A model generated the notes under the pieces. That model was given only the letters and a program-made list of their open reading frames with translations. It was not told the DNA's origin and did not search any database. Below, piece by piece: positions 20,225-31,105 of a DNA stretch of 64,000 nt. Within the stretch, counting starts at the first letter, position 1; every line of letters begins with the position of its first letter. Position numbers and translations under genes: made by a program. The stretch is from Nematopogon swammerdamellus (lineage: Eukaryota; Arthropoda; Insecta; Lepidoptera; Adelidae), in NCBI GenBank assembly GCA_946902875.1, contig OX336359.1, forward strand, positions 4,030,001 through 4,094,000, given 5' to 3'.

Positions 20225-20612
20225 ATGACAACTCCGTAGGGACGTCGGCTCCCTAAGTGTTTTCTATCGTCTATTTCATGAGGAGTGTTCGGAGGAGCTT
20301 TTTAACGCGATTCCGCCGTCCCCATTCCACCTCCGCACTACGCGTTCTGGGCAGGGGATGCACAAACGACCTGCCCACCAACCGGTTCTGCAGATCTTTT
20401 ATTCACAGAACCGGGAAAATCTGGAACGCACTCCCTGCATCTATTTCCTCCCAAGTACAGCCTGGGGTTCTTCAAAAGGGGCGTAAAAAGGCTCCTGTCA
20501 GGCCGGCGTGGCATTCGCAATCCCCGTGCATCACAGAATATCCATGGGCATCCTCAGACAACTACTTGTAGGTGAAACGATGCCACATGTCGCGCTATCC
20601 ATAAAAAAAATG
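20225..20612 (+). pseudogene. Jockey-like LINE (family J2), C-terminus
   Basis: The plus strand encodes, with frame changes, a RDVGSLSVFYRLFHEECSEE-like block, then TNRFCRSFIHRTGKIWNALP, and a 3' tail ending ATGTCGCGCTATCCAT and poly-A. It aligns with the more open copy at 25172-25697 and is missing about 15 residues before TNRFCRS. Non-functional. Confidence 0.85.
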
Positions 20613-21754
20613 TTATGTAGCATGTAGAAGATATTTCATCTCCATTGGCTACTTCAGTTCATCGCATAGACACGTACTACCTAGAATTACTACATTTCTC
20701 TAACTTCTCGCCTCTGAAAAGAAGTTCCCTAAAAAACACTATTTATCATCTCCAACTTCCTTCAATATCCGGTTGTCGACAGTCCTCCTGTCAACTGTCA
20801 GTTTGACAGTGGGGAATCCATCACCGGGACAATGTCTTTGTTCCTGCAGAGATAAGAAAGAATCAATTCGGCTTTGGTGCGTGCTGGGAAGGAGCGGCGA
20901 GTAGGATGTCCGCGCGTAACAGTTTTGTAGGACACATACGAGGGGAATTCCCTTTCCTTCCCTTAGTATAGGCACAGAATAGAAAAGAGTACCAGAAGCG
21001 ACACTCCACAAGGCTACATAAAGGAATAGCTACTCTTGCTGAGACGCAATAAAGTGCAATTCAGCTCGCAAAGCGCTGCATGCCTAACTCGAATAATAAC
21101 CTACATCACGCTTCTCTTTCTATCGCATAACTCTATCTCTTTTGGCGCGATTCGGATCGTGTTGGGGTTGTCGTCTTGTGTGACGAATAAATTACTGTTA
21201 ATAATTACTTATCAGTTTTTTTTTGACAAAACTCTGTGGCTTCTCGGAAGTATTATGATGATGACCTGCTAATTTTATTGATTCATTTATTTAATTAGTT
21301 TCTTATTTTAATTGCTGTATATTAGATAAGCGCAAAATGCCTATGTATCAGGAACTGACTCGGCGAGACAGACTCTTCTATTGCAGAGCCTCTCTTTGTA
21401 AATGCGTACATGAAATAATGAAATAAATAAATTATTTGATATGACATATTATTATTATCATTTCTTTATTTTCACATTTTTACTAAGCATTTATATTAAT
21501 TTTACATCTTTTATATTATACAAAAACTTATAAAAATACACAAAATTATCATATTATTATTATCATTATTCGTTCATTACCGAGATAGTATTATTAGTAT
21601 TAGTAGTCATTATTAATTCTTTATTAACACATTTACAATATTTACATTAATTTCACATATACAAAGTATAAAAATACAAATATATACCTAGAATTAATCA
21701 TTAAATTAAATTAGTCATTATTAGTATTACGATGCTCCAATTGCTCCATTATTA
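20613..21754. other. Unassigned stretch, AT-rich to the right
   Basis: No recognised gene in 1.1 kb. ATAGGCACAGAATAGAAAAG near 20974 matches the start of the repeat at 21755. 21440-21720 is very AT-rich, with TATTATTATCAT words repeated at 21450 and 21553. Confidence 0.4.
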
Positions 21755-21955
21755 TTATATCGAAGAATAGGCACAGAATACTTCATAGGTACTGAATAGA
21801 ATAGTTCGTTCCATCCAGGCGATCGACTGTATGCGTGCGCTCGCAAGCGCGGGGCTGCCCGGACTGTTTTGTATTCTCCGAATATCGCGCGCTGTAGGTG
21901 ATTATCGCGGTAGGTATGAAGGAGTGTCTGAGGCCTGGTATAGGTGAGAGGGCTT
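21755..21955 (+). repeat. Repeat J (ATAGGCACAGAATA family)
   Basis: AATAGGCACAGAATACTTC, GTTCGTTCCATCCAGGCG, ATGCGTGCGCTCGCAAGCGC, CTCCGAATATCGCGCGCTGT. I recall the layout as a dispersed lepidopteran repeat. A short matching end lies at 20974. Confidence 0.55.
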
Positions 21956-22017
21956 AACCCGTTCAGAATCAATTCAGAATCACTGTGTTTGAAGGTCGGT
22001 CGAAACGGATATATAAA

Positions 22018-22358
22018 TATTTACATACATACATATCACACACGCTGAATAGCGACAATTGGGGTAAGCAGAGTAATCGGTGTTGTGCTGCAAGAACTCT
22101 GGTAAATTACAGCACAACACCGAGCACCACGTTTCGCAAAGTATTCGAACAAGATTCAATCGATCAAGCAGCAAGTAAGGCACGAAGACCCACCTGCTGC
22201 ATTACTCGGTGGAAGTGCCGTGCCAAGGTTAGAGGTGGCGAACCTGTCGCCCTTTAGCACGGTATCTTGTCCTTATCCCTTAGTCGCCTTTTACGTTATT
22301 AACGGGGAGAAATGCAGTGGGGATATTCTTTTTAAGTACCGGTCCCACACGGTAGCTT
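22018..22358 (+). repeat. Repeat B, full length
   Basis: ATATCACACACGCTGAATAG, hairpin arms TCGGTGTTGTGCTG / CAGCACAACACCGA, CACCACGTTTCGCAAAGTAT, GCAGCAAGTAAGGCACGAAG, TTACTCGGTGGAAG, CCTTTAGCACGGTATC, then the reverse complement of the SINE-like head (CCTTAGTCGCCTTTTACG to GGTCCCACACGGTA). Reference copy for this family. Confidence 0.9.
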
Positions 22359-22691
22359 CCATAAAAAAAATTGTCCCAGTGTGTATTTAAAAGGGCTGTC
22401 ACCCTAATTTCCAATGCGTGAAAATTCAGGCACTGTGTCAACAAAGTGTGTACATCTGTTTTGTTAGGAAACACTCGTAGATCGAATTTATGTAGAGCAA
22501 TATTGTTTTGGTTCCCTTCTATTGATTCTGCGCTATTGTAGTTGGTTGGATGGTGGGTGGTTGAGTGGATTTCTATTGTCTTAAGCCATAGAAATATTAC
22601 GTGTAAGAATGGGCATTTCGTATGGCAAAGTGTCACAAGAAAGGTATCTCAAAGGAGTTAGTGTTGTCTTGTGGCCAGTTTCAAAATACTA
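22359..22691. other. Unassigned stretch
   Basis: A 118-codon minus-strand open frame (22280-22636) starts here and runs into repeat B. No domain recognised. Confidence 0.35.
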
Positions 22692-22693
22692 TA

Positions 22694-23143
22694 CAGGCTG
22701 TAAAAACGGCGAGTACATTAAATTTAGGAAATGATTAATGGGACCAAGAGTAACAAAAAAGTCTAATAACTTTTTTCTGAATTCCCTTTAAATAAAAAGT
22801 TATAGTTTTCATACAAACTAATTGATTATTTTAGTGTAAAAATGATCTAATGACAATAGGGCGGCGCGGAGGGGAGAAGAAAGGGTGAGATGTGAGCGCC
22901 TCGGACGGAGGTATCGGCGGGAGGGCCGGGGGTTAGCTGTGTGAGTGGAGGACTGGAGGTCGGCAGGCGGAGGGTGCGGAGCGGCAACCACGCGTTAAAT
23001 TACACTAGACGAAAGCATACATTTCAAAAATTCATATCTCGAAAACTAGACACTTTAGAGAAAAACTCTACTTACTTTTTTGTCTAGGAAAAACATGAGG
23101 ATTGCGCTGGCGAAATTAATGTACTCGCCGTTTTAACACCCTG
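22694..23143. mobile_element. TA-flanked MITE with GC-rich core, copy 1
   Basis: Termini CAGGCTGTAAAAACGGCGAG and CTCGCCGTTTTAACACCCTG are inverted repeats of about 27 bp, flanked by TA on both sides (22692 and 23144). TA duplication and a CAGGGTG start are typical of Tc1/mariner-type elements. The 450-bp body has no transposase frame but a GC-rich, CpG-rich middle (22858-22995). The second copy at 42911-43359 is about 90% identical by eye. Confidence 0.85.
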
Positions 23144-23377
23144 TATTTTGAAGATCGAGAATTGCACTGTTCCATCAGCGGTGAGGGGTGGATGTGGTAG
23201 AATTTTTCAATACTGGTCCCACATACACTCCTCGCCGTGTCTGTAATGTTTCTTTGCTTGTTTATTTTTATTATTTTGATTTATTTTTTGACTAATTTTA
23301 TGTTTTTGATGTTGTTGTGTGTAGTTATGGACAAATTTGTCCGAAATAAAGAAGTTTAATTTTTTTATTATTATTTA
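23144..23377. other. Unassigned stretch
   Basis: Nothing recognised. Confidence 0.35.
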
Positions 23378-23582
23378 TTAATACATACATAACATTCACA
23401 GAATAATCTGTGTTGTGCTGCAAGAACTCTGGTAAATTCCGCCTTTTGCCGCCACGGTGGCACAACACCGACCACCAGGTTTCGCAAAGTATTCGAATAA
23501 GATAACTATCAAGCAGCAAGCAAGGCACGAATACCTATCTGGTGCATGACTCCGTGGAAGGACCGTGCCAAGGTGAGAGGTT
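23378..23582 (+). repeat. Repeat B, first two thirds
   Basis: Hairpin region (GTGTTGTGCTGCAAGAACTC, with GCCTTTTGCCGCCACGG inserted in the loop), then CACCAGGTTTCGCAAAGTAT and CATGACTCCGTGGAAGGACC. It breaks off before the head, where the GC-rich repeat K begins. Confidence 0.85.
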
Positions 23583-23584
23583 AG

Positions 23585-23705
23585 TGAAAACCAGTATAAA
23601 ACGCTAGCTCCCTTCCCGCTCGCTTCCCGCCCCGCGCTAGCTCCCCTCTACCGCTCGGCTCAGCGCTCCGCCACCCCGCTACCTTACCTCTTACTTCAGC
23701 TGTTC
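23585..23705 (+). repeat. GC-rich repeat K, copy 1
   Basis: GCTAGCTCCCTTCCCGCTCG, CTTCCCGCCCCGCGC, TCTACCGCTCGGCTC, GCTACCTTACCTC. The reverse complement recurs at 48850-49020. Confidence 0.7.
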
Positions 23706-23997
23706 GGACACAATTTCTCTATCTTTCTTCGTAGCGATGCCTCTAGTAGAATACACATTAGCTCACTGCTCGCCAATAGACAATTCCACACTCTCGCGGT
23801 GGCCTATTGTTAATAGTATAATCACGTCTGTAATAGGTGGAGCAGAGATAAACAACTAAATCAATTTCTATCTGTCGAGAAAACATCTGCTTCTGAGGGC
23901 TGATCCGCTTTTTCAGACCTTCAATATTGTTCGTGTGTGGCAGGAGTGATTACTTAGAGAGGGGATCTTTCAAGGGGCCCAAAGTACCTCCAATTTT
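23706..23997. other. Unassigned stretch
   Basis: Nothing recognised. Confidence 0.35.
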
Positions 23998-24044
23998 GTT
24001 TAGGTCTCCGTACCCCGCACGGAAGCCTATTACTAAGCCTGCAA

Positions 24045-24075
<31 letters not shown>

Positions 24076-24115
24076 CTGTCCGTCCGTCAGTCTGTCCGTC
24101 CTTGCATACTGAAGT
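23998..24115 (+). repeat. Repeat C, left end with microsatellite
   Basis: GGTCTCCGTACCCCGCACGG, GCCTATTACTAAGCCTG, (GTCTGTCC)n; truncated after the tract. Confidence 0.8.
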
Positions 24116-24124
24116 TGATTTTTT

Positions 24125-24240
24125 TTTAATGGTGGCTGTCCCGAGGCTATAGTAGTGCAGTGGACAGAGCCAAAATCAACTCTCCTCGCGAAACCACGCT
24201 CAGTTAGGCGCCATGCCGGCAGATTTGCAGATTTTATAAA
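24125..24240 (-). pseudogene. LINE J1, 3' end fragment
   Basis: CAGTGGACAGAGCCAAAATC, CTCTCCTCGCGAAACCACGC and GCGCCATGCCGGCAGATTTG are the J1 3' tail on the minus strand, as at 47235 and 52395. Confidence 0.75.
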
Positions 24241-24257
24241 AAATAAAATATAACATT

Positions 24258-24493
24258 GTCAGCCTCTGTAGCTCAGTGGCGCGGTCGGTCGACTGTCGGT
24301 CGTGATCATAAGCACACCTGGGCTCGACCGTTGGATGCTGACCGTGGTTGGGTTTTCAGGTAAAACTGTATGTCCCTTCTTACTTTACTATGTGGTAGGG
24401 GGCATGGTACCTAGTTCACCAAGGTGTTATGGGCTGATATCACGGATGTAGTAGGTGATGTAGACAACCGTATCAGTTTCCATTAAAAAAAAA
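24258..24493 (+). repeat. SINE-like element, long form with internal deletion
   Basis: Starts at the tRNA-like block (AGCCTCTGTAGCTCAGTGG), lacks most of the 5S-like box, keeps GGATGCTGACCGTGG and ATGTGGTAGGGGG, then jumps to GGCATGGTACCTAGTTC and ends CAGTTTCCATTAAAA. Confidence 0.8.
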
Positions 24494-24497
24494 ACGG

Positions 24498-24800
24498 CCA
24501 AGTGCGACTCGAACTCGCGCACCGAGGGTTCCGTATCGCCATGTCATGGTCAGCGCTGCTTCATACTGTTTTCGGTAGATGATGCGCATACACTTTTTAG
24601 TTTCTTGTATGGGGACCCCGTGATTTTTTTACTTTTTCTTATTTTTATTATTTGTTGTTATATCGGCCATAATAACACATATTCTGTGAAAATTTCAACG
24701 GGCTACCTATTACGGTTCAAGAGATACAGCCCTCGGAATGACAGACAGACAGACGGCGTAGGCTTAGCAATATATCCCTTACGACGGATACGGGACCCAA
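24498..24800 (-). repeat. Repeat C, minus strand
   Basis: GGCCAAGTGCGACTCG and GAGGGTTCCGTATCGCCATG open the copy; ATACAGCCCTCGG, a short GACA tract and TACGACGGATACGGGACCC close it. Confidence 0.85.
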
Positions 24801-24896
24801 AAAAAAAACATGAAAACTATTCATTAGATTTATTAAAGTCTGCAACATTTAGATTTTTAAATAAAACCATTAGGTATTAAAAACATTTGTCTTTTT
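24801..24896. other. Unassigned stretch
   Basis: Nothing recognised. Confidence 0.3.
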
Positions 24897-25745
24897 TACA
24901 TACATACACACCACACGCTGTATCCCGACAATCAGGGTAAGCAGAGTAATTGGTGTTGTTCTGCAAGTACTCTTGCTCATTACAGCACAAAACCGACCAC
25001 CACGTTTAGAAATGTATTAGGACAAGATAACTATCAAGGAGCAAGCATTGCACGAAAACCCACCTGCTGCATGATTCGGTGGAAGCACCATGCCACGGTG
25101 AGACGTGGCTATCGTGTCGTCCTTTAGCACGACACCTTGTCCTTATCCCTTAGTCGCCTTTTATGTAATTTTTTTATTTTTTTTATTGACAGCGGGACAT
25201 ATGGCGCCGAGCCACCCATAAGGTGTCTAGCGACGCCCATGGACATTCGGTCGTATGCGGGGGTTGCGAATTCCATGCCGGCCTGACAGGTGCCCATTCA
25301 CGCCCCTCTTGAAGGACCCGAGACTGTACTTGGGGGGAAATATATGGGCAGGGAGAGCGTTCCAGAGTTTACCGGTTCTGTAGAGGAAAGATCTGCAGAA
25401 TCGATTGGTACGCATCCGCGGTAAGTCCAGCGTGTAGGGATGCAATCCCTGCCCAGTGCGCGTGGTGCGAAGGTGGAAAGGGGACGGCGGGATCGCATTA
25501 AACAGCTCCTCCGAGCACTCCCCGTGGAATAAGCGATAGAACACACTTAGGCAGCCGACATCCCTACGGTGTTGCAGTGGTTCTAGATCGCAGGACACTT
25601 CGGGGTCACCCACTAGTCGCACGGCTCGACGCTGGATTGAGTCCAGAGGCGCAAGCTGGTATTTGGCAGAGCCATCCCACAGGTGCGAGCAGTATTAACG
25701 GAGAGAAATGCAGTGGGGCTATTCCGTTTAAGCACCGGCCCCACA
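24897..25745 (+). repeat. Repeat B interrupted by a LINE
   Basis: 24897-25168 is repeat B from CACACCACACGCTG through CCTTAGTCGCCTTTTATG. 25692-25745 continues it (TTAACGGAGAGAAATGCAGT, GGCCCCACAC). The J2 LINE at 25172-25697 sits between, so the LINE inserted after repeat B. Confidence 0.85.
25172..25697 (-). pseudogene. Jockey-like LINE (family J2), longest open C-terminus
   Basis: An open minus-strand frame of 131 codons from ATG (25622-25227), and about 150 codons when read back to 25697, encodes the C-terminal part of a Jockey-like reverse transcriptase. Blocks: CSHLWDGSAKYQLAPLD, IQRRAVRLVGDPEV, VGCLSVFYRLFHGECSEE, NRFCRSFLYRTGKLWNALPA, PPKYSLGSFKRGVN. A stop is followed by a 3' tail with TAGACACCTTATGGGTGG and a poly-A-like run. 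The frame is uninterrupted, so this is the youngest J2 copy here, but RT catalytic and endonuclease regions are absent. Confidence 0.85.
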
Positions 25746-26092
25746 CACTGTACTTATTTACAATAGGAAAAAAAAGTCATTTGTCTTGTAAAATGTAAAT
25801 ACATACATCACTATAATATATTTGTCATGCAGAGATAATCATGCCCAAAACAAACCCACACTTTTCCACCGGCTAAGCAACGTCCGAAACATCGATTCGT
25901 CACAATTATAACCGCACTTTTGTTCTGTCGTAATGACGCGGCTTATCTTTTATCTTTTATCTTTCGGTGAGTTTCCCGCGTTTTTCCGAAGCCAGTGCCG
26001 CCGGCAAGCTTATCGATGGATAGCAGACAAAGCGCTGGCGTGGTGGGCCGGATTCTTTCTCCGCGCTTTTCAAAGCCGTCCTCCGTATTGGT
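25746..26092. other. Unassigned stretch
   Basis: No gene or repeat recognised. Confidence 0.35.
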
Positions 26093-26215
26093 TTTTAGGG
26101 TTCTCCGCGAGTGAAAGTGGGAACTGTGTCAGTTTTATATGTCTTTCCGTCTGCCCGTCTGTTCGTTTGTGCGTCCACCTTTCTGCCTCGCCGTCTAGTC
26201 TGCCTGCGAGTTCTC
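26093..26215 (+). repeat. Degraded repeat C
   Basis: TTTTTAGGGTTCTCCGCGAG followed by a degenerate TCTGCCCGTCTGTTCG pyrimidine tract. Confidence 0.45.
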
Positions 26216-26997
26216 TTGCCCTTTTTTGTCGCAGAACCAATAGAATGGGCGAATATCAAAATATTCAAATGTATTGAAAACAATAGCTGGTTCAATAAAT
26301 ACAATGAAATTGTCGCGGTACTCCACGAATAGCTCTTTAAAAACGGTACAGCTGGAATAAAAAAAAGTCGTGAATTTATTTGCAAGTAATCTAAAAAAAA
26401 CTTAATAGGCGAGTATTTCGGGAACTGGATTTGGGATGTTCACGATTGAAATTAAAAATAAAAGCATTGATATTATTAGCCTTGTAATAACACTTATAAT
26501 ATCAATCAATTCTCTCCTTTATTTCTTTCTGTTTGTCTTTGTGTTATTTGTAGGTTTCTGTTTCTTTATTTGTTTTATGTTCATGTCTCATACATACGTT
26601 CTTATATGTGAAAAACGTTGTTAGGTTTTTACATACTCAATTTTGTTTTGTATTTACCTTGCTGTTCTATATGTAAATTCTTGTTGGTTTTTCCAAATTC
26701 GAAAAATAAAAATAAAGTAAAACTTGATTAAGTTTTGATTTGTTATTGCATGATTCATGCATAAAATTGGAGTATACATAATCCTTATATATGGTTAGTT
26801 CTCCAAGGCGTTCTTTATATCTCCACGGAATCTTCCCTGTTCATATGTAGTTCCTACTTAGCCGTTTATTCCCAGCGTTCAAGCACGCCGTATTCGTTTT
26901 CCACGCTTTTTACGTCGAATGAAATAGTTTGAATCTCTCTTATGCTTTTAGACCTAGATTTCTGAATGCTAGTCTACTGTAACTATACGTAACTACA
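26216..26997. other. Unassigned AT-rich stretch
   Basis: A 62-codon hydrophobic frame (26436-26624, +) is rich in Phe, Ile and Val. In AT-rich DNA this is expected by chance and no start context or partner supports it. Confidence 0.35.
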
Positions 26998-27320
26998 CGA
27001 CGTGTGGCATCGTTACACCTACGGTATATAGGTGTCTAACCATGCCCATTGACTATCTCTGATGCACGGGAATTGCGAATTCCATACCGGCCTGACAGGA
27101 GAATTTTGAATGTATGCCTTTTTTGAAAAACCCCAGACTGTAATTGGAGGGAAATACTCGTAGATCTGCATTTTCCCGGTTATCTGAACAAATGACCTAC
27201 AGAACCGCGCTTGATCCGATGTAGTTTGATTGTATAGGGGTGCATTCTCTGCCCAGTACGCGTAGTGTAGAGGACAAAGTGGATAGTGAGTTTCTTCAAA
27301 GAGCGAAGTGGAAAATATAG
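26998..27320 (-). pseudogene. LINE J2 remnant, strongly degraded
   Basis: The minus strand reads RFCRSFVQITGKMQIYEYFP-like sequence, then PVRPVWNSQFPC in the 3' part, matching J2 with many substitutions. GTGTCTAACCATGCCCATTG marks its 3' tail. Confidence 0.75.
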
Positions 27321-27534
27321 ACGTGATTTGTGAAGATTTTTTTTCTAAATTTATGTTATAGTATACGTTTCTCAATATTCTGCAATAAAAAGCAAAAAAA
27401 AAATTTATATTATTTTATACACAAGTGATTCATTAATAACTACCAACATTTTGATGCGGTGATTCGGAAGCCCAGCTTGCCGATTAAATTTTTTTTTTTC
27501 AAAATGTTGATTTTGATTTTTCAAAATTTCCCAG
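27321..27534. other. Unassigned AT-rich stretch
   Basis: Nothing recognised. Confidence 0.3.
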
Positions 27535-27798
27535 TTCGGATTCCACGTAAAACTGTAGGTCCCTTCCCTTCTTCCCTTAGTAGGTGGTAGGTTTTAACCC
27601 ACTCGTGTTGGTACCACAGCACTGAATGAAAGGTTTGTCGAAACGACTATTTAAATAGTTCATGTTTTCCATCTAGTTCAGTGTAGCCGGTACAACCGGC
27701 ACGGCCGGGAAGCATTGATATGGCACCTAGTTCATCACCTTGATGGGCTATTTATGGGCTAACATCACTGATGCATTAAGTCGGGTTCCATAAAAAGT
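27535..27798 (+). repeat. SINE-like tail
   Basis: TTCGGATTCCACGTAAAACT, TAGGTCCCTTCCCTTC, GTTGGTACCACAGCACTGAA, TTCAGTGTAGCC, with a small duplication (GGTACAACCGGCACGGCCGG). It begins at the B-box-like sequence; head and tRNA/5S block are missing. Confidence 0.8.
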
Positions 27799-28140
27799 AT
27801 ACATTTTATTTTAAATTATAAAATGAAAATCGTTTGTAAATCCAATAAATTATTATATTAGCCGGCAACACTGAAACAAAATATACCCAGAATATAGCTT
27901 CAATACTCGACCACCCGGAAGGGGCCTTCGTAACCATCTTCGAATTAAATGTTGTTAATTTATTAACATGTGGAATGCGGTCCCCTCCCTAGGCCGGGGA
28001 TTTTCGCATCGCTTTTTGCCTAAGCGGAAGGAAGGAGATCATTAATCTACCCTACAAAACCGTCCGTTGCATCGTTCGACCAGCAGGCCACTGGGGTAGT
28101 TCGTAAACGACTTTTCGATCGAAAACTTGCAAGAGAAGCT
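27799..28140. other. Unassigned stretch
   Basis: No recognised feature up to the satellite. Confidence 0.35.
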
Positions 28141-28440
28141 CTAGTCGGTTTTAAGTGTTCTTGTTGTTTCTTGGGTGTTTTCGTGGATACGAAGTAGTAT
28201 AGTTTTGTAATCTGACATGTGGTCTATATCATATGCTAGATCTATGTTTATGTCGTCGTTATGTTCATCTATGTTCATGTCGTCTTCATGTTCATCTATT
28301 TTAATGTCGTCGTTATGTTCATCTATGCTCATGTCGTTCTCATGTTCATCTATGTTTATGTCGTCGGTATGTTTATCTATGCTCATGTCTTCGTTATGTT
28401 CATCTATGTTCATGTCGTCGTTATGATAATCTATGTTCAT
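28141..28440 (-). CDS. Asp/His/Asn-rich open frame at satellite edge
   Basis: A 99-codon minus-strand frame whose first two thirds are nine-residue repeats of the type NDDMNIDEH, with alternates EDMSIDKHT and ENDMSIDEHN. A non-repetitive end (YDIDHMSDYKTILLRIHENT) and a stop at 28141 follow. This edge is the only part where the 27-bp units stay in one frame without a stop. It may be the 3' exon of a repeat-rich protein gene from which the satellite grew, or an accident of a 27-bp period. No start context, splice site or promoter supports expression. The nine-residue repeat is very acidic and hydrophilic and no family is recognised. Confidence 0.3.
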   Translation of the reverse strand: MNIDYHNDDMNIDEHNEDMSIDKHTDDINIDEHENDMSIDEHNDDIKIDEHEDDMNIDEHNDDINIDLAYDIDHMSDYKTILLRIHENTQETTRTLKTD

Positions 28441-31105
28441 GTTGTCCGTTATGTTTATCTATGTTAATGTCGTCGTTATGTTAATCTATGCTCATGTCGT
28501 TCTCATGTTCATCTATGTTTATGTCGTCGGTATGTTTATCTATGCTCATGTCGTTCTCATGTTCATCTATGTTTATGTCGTCGGTATGTTTATCTATGCT
28601 CATGTCTTCGTTATGTTCATCTATGTTCATGTCGTCGTTATGATAATCTATGTTCATGTTGTCCGTTATGTTTATCTATGTTAATGTCGTCGTTATGTTA
28701 ATCTATGCTCATGTCGTTCTCATGTTCATCTATGTTTATGTCGTCGGTATGTTTATCTATGCTCATGTCGTTCTCATGTTCATCTATGTTTATGTCGTCG
28801 GTATGTTTATCTATGCTCATGTCTTCGTTATGTTCATCGATGTTCATGTCGTCGTTATGATAATCTATGTTCATGTTGTCCGTTATGTTTATCTATGTTA
28901 ATGTCGTCGTTATGTTAATCTATGCTCATGTCGTTCTCATGTTCATCTATGTTTATGTCGTCGGTATGTTTATCTATGCTCATGTCTTCGTTAAGTTCAT
29001 CTATGTTCGTGCCGTCGTTATGATAATCAATGTTCATGTTGTCCGTTATGTTTATCTATGTTAATGTCGTCGTTATGTTAATCTATGCTCATGTCGTTCT
29101 CATGTTCATCTATGTTTATGTCGTCGGTATGTTTATCTATGCTCATGTCGTTCTCATGTTCATCTATGTTTATGTCGTCGGTATGTTTATCTATGCTCAT
29201 GTCTTCGTTATGTTCATCTATGTTCATGTCGTCGTTATGATAATCTATGTTCATGTTGTCCGTTATGTTTATCTATGTTAATGTCGTCGTTATGTTAATC
29301 TATGCTCATGTCGTTCTCATGTTCATCTATGTTTATGTCGTCGGTATGTTTATCTATGCTCATGTCTTCGTTATGTTCATCTATGTTCATGTCGTCGTTA
29401 TGATAATCTATGTTCATGTTGTCCGTTATGTTTATTTATGTTAATGTCGTCGTTATGTTAATCTATGCTCATGTCGTTCTCATGTTCATCTATGTTTATA
29501 TCGTCGGTATGTTTATCTATGCTCATGTCTTCGTTATGTTCATCTATGTTCATGTCGTCGTTATGATAATCTATGTTCATGTTGTCCGTTATGTTTATCT
29601 ATGTTAATGTCGTCGTTATGTTAATCTATGCTCATGTCGTTCTCATGTTCATCTATGGTTATGTCGTCGGTATATTTATCTATGCTCATGTCTTCGTTAT
29701 GTTCATCTATGTTCATGTCGTCGTTATGATAATCTATATTCATGTTGTCCGTTATGTTTATCTATGTTAATGTCGTCGTTATGTTAATCTATGCTCATGT
29801 CGTTCTCATGTTCATCTATGTTTATGTCGTCGGCATGTTTATCTATGCTCATGTCTTCGTTATGTTCATCTATGTTCATGTCGTCGTTATGATATTCTAT
29901 GTTCATGTTGTCCGTTATGTTTATCTATGTTAATGTCGTCGTTATGTTAATCTATGCTCATGTCGTTCTCATGTTCATCTATGTTTATGTCGTCGGTATG
30001 TTTATCTATGCTCATGTCTTCGTTATGTTCACCTATGTTCATGTCGTCGTTATGATAATCTATGTTCATGTTGTCCGTTATGTTTATCTATGTTAATGTC
30101 GTCGTTATGTTAATCTATGCTCATGTCGTTCTCATGTTCATCTATGTTTATGTCGTCGGTATGTTTATCTATGCTCATGTCTTCGTTATGTTCATCTATG
30201 TTCATGTCGTCGTTATGATAATCTATGTTCATGTTGTCCGTTATGTTTATCTATGTTAATGTCGTCGTTATGTTAATCTATGCTCATGTCGTTCTCATGT
30301 TCATCTATGTTTATGTCGTCGGTATGTTTATCTATGCTCATGTCTTCGTTATGTTCATCTATGTTCATGTCGTCGTTATGATAATCTATGTTCATGTTGT
30401 CCGTTATGTTTATCTATGTTAATGTCGTCGTTATGTTAATCTATGCTCATGTCGTTCTCATGTTCATCTATGTTTATGTCGTCGGTATATTTATCTATGC
30501 TCATGTCTTCGTTATGTTCATCTATGTTCATGTCGTCGTTATGATAATCTATGTTCATGTTGTCCGTTATGTTTATCTATGTTAATGTCGTCGTTATGTT
30601 AATCTATGCTCATATCGTTCTCATGTTCATCTATGTTTATGTCGTCGGCATGTTTATCTATGCTCATGTCTTCGTTATGTTCATCTATGTTCATGTCGTC
30701 GTTATGATAATCTATGTTCATGTTGTCCGTTATGTTTATCTATGTTAATGTCGTCGTTATGTTAATCTATGCTCATGTCGTTCTCATGTTCATCTATGTT
30801 TATGTCGTCGGTATGTTTATCTATGCTCATGTCTTCGTTATGTTCATCTATGTTCATGTCGTCGTTATGATAATCTATGTTCATGTTGTCCGTTATGTTT
30901 ATCTATGTTAATGTCGTCGTTATGTTAATCTATGCTCATGTCGTTCTCATGTTCATCTATGTTTATGTCGTCGGTATGTTTATCTATGCTCATGTCGTTC
31001 TCATGTTCATCTATGTTTATGTCGTCGTTATGTTAATCTATGCTCATGTCTTCGTTATGCTCATCTATGTTCATGTCGTCGTTATTTTCATCTGTCGTCT
31101 TTGGT
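28233..31105. repeat. Higher-order satellite of 27-bp monomers (163/217-bp units)
   Basis: The monomer is 27 bp, of the form TCTATGTTCATGTCGTCG plus TTATGTTCA. Monomer variants (TCATGTCGTTCTCATG, TTATGTCGTCGGTATG, TCATGTCTTCGTTATG, TCATGTTGTCCGTTATG) are arranged in a fixed order. Unit starts fall at 28433, 28650, 28867, 29030, 29247, 29410, 29573, 29736, 29899, 30062, 30225, 30388, 30551, 30714 and 30877. Spacings are therefore 217, 217, 163, 217 and then ten times 163. 163 is 6x27+1 and 217 is 8x27+1: each unit carries one extra base (the TTGTCCG monomer), so the reading frame shifts once per unit. Units differ by only zero to a few substitutions. Confidence 0.97.

Noticed and set aside
26436..26624. 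Small membrane protein
   Set aside because: Hydrophobic only because of T-rich codons in AT-rich DNA; no supporting context.
28233..31105. CRISPR-like array
   Set aside because: The repeats are contiguous 27-bp monomers without unique spacers, in a eukaryotic context.
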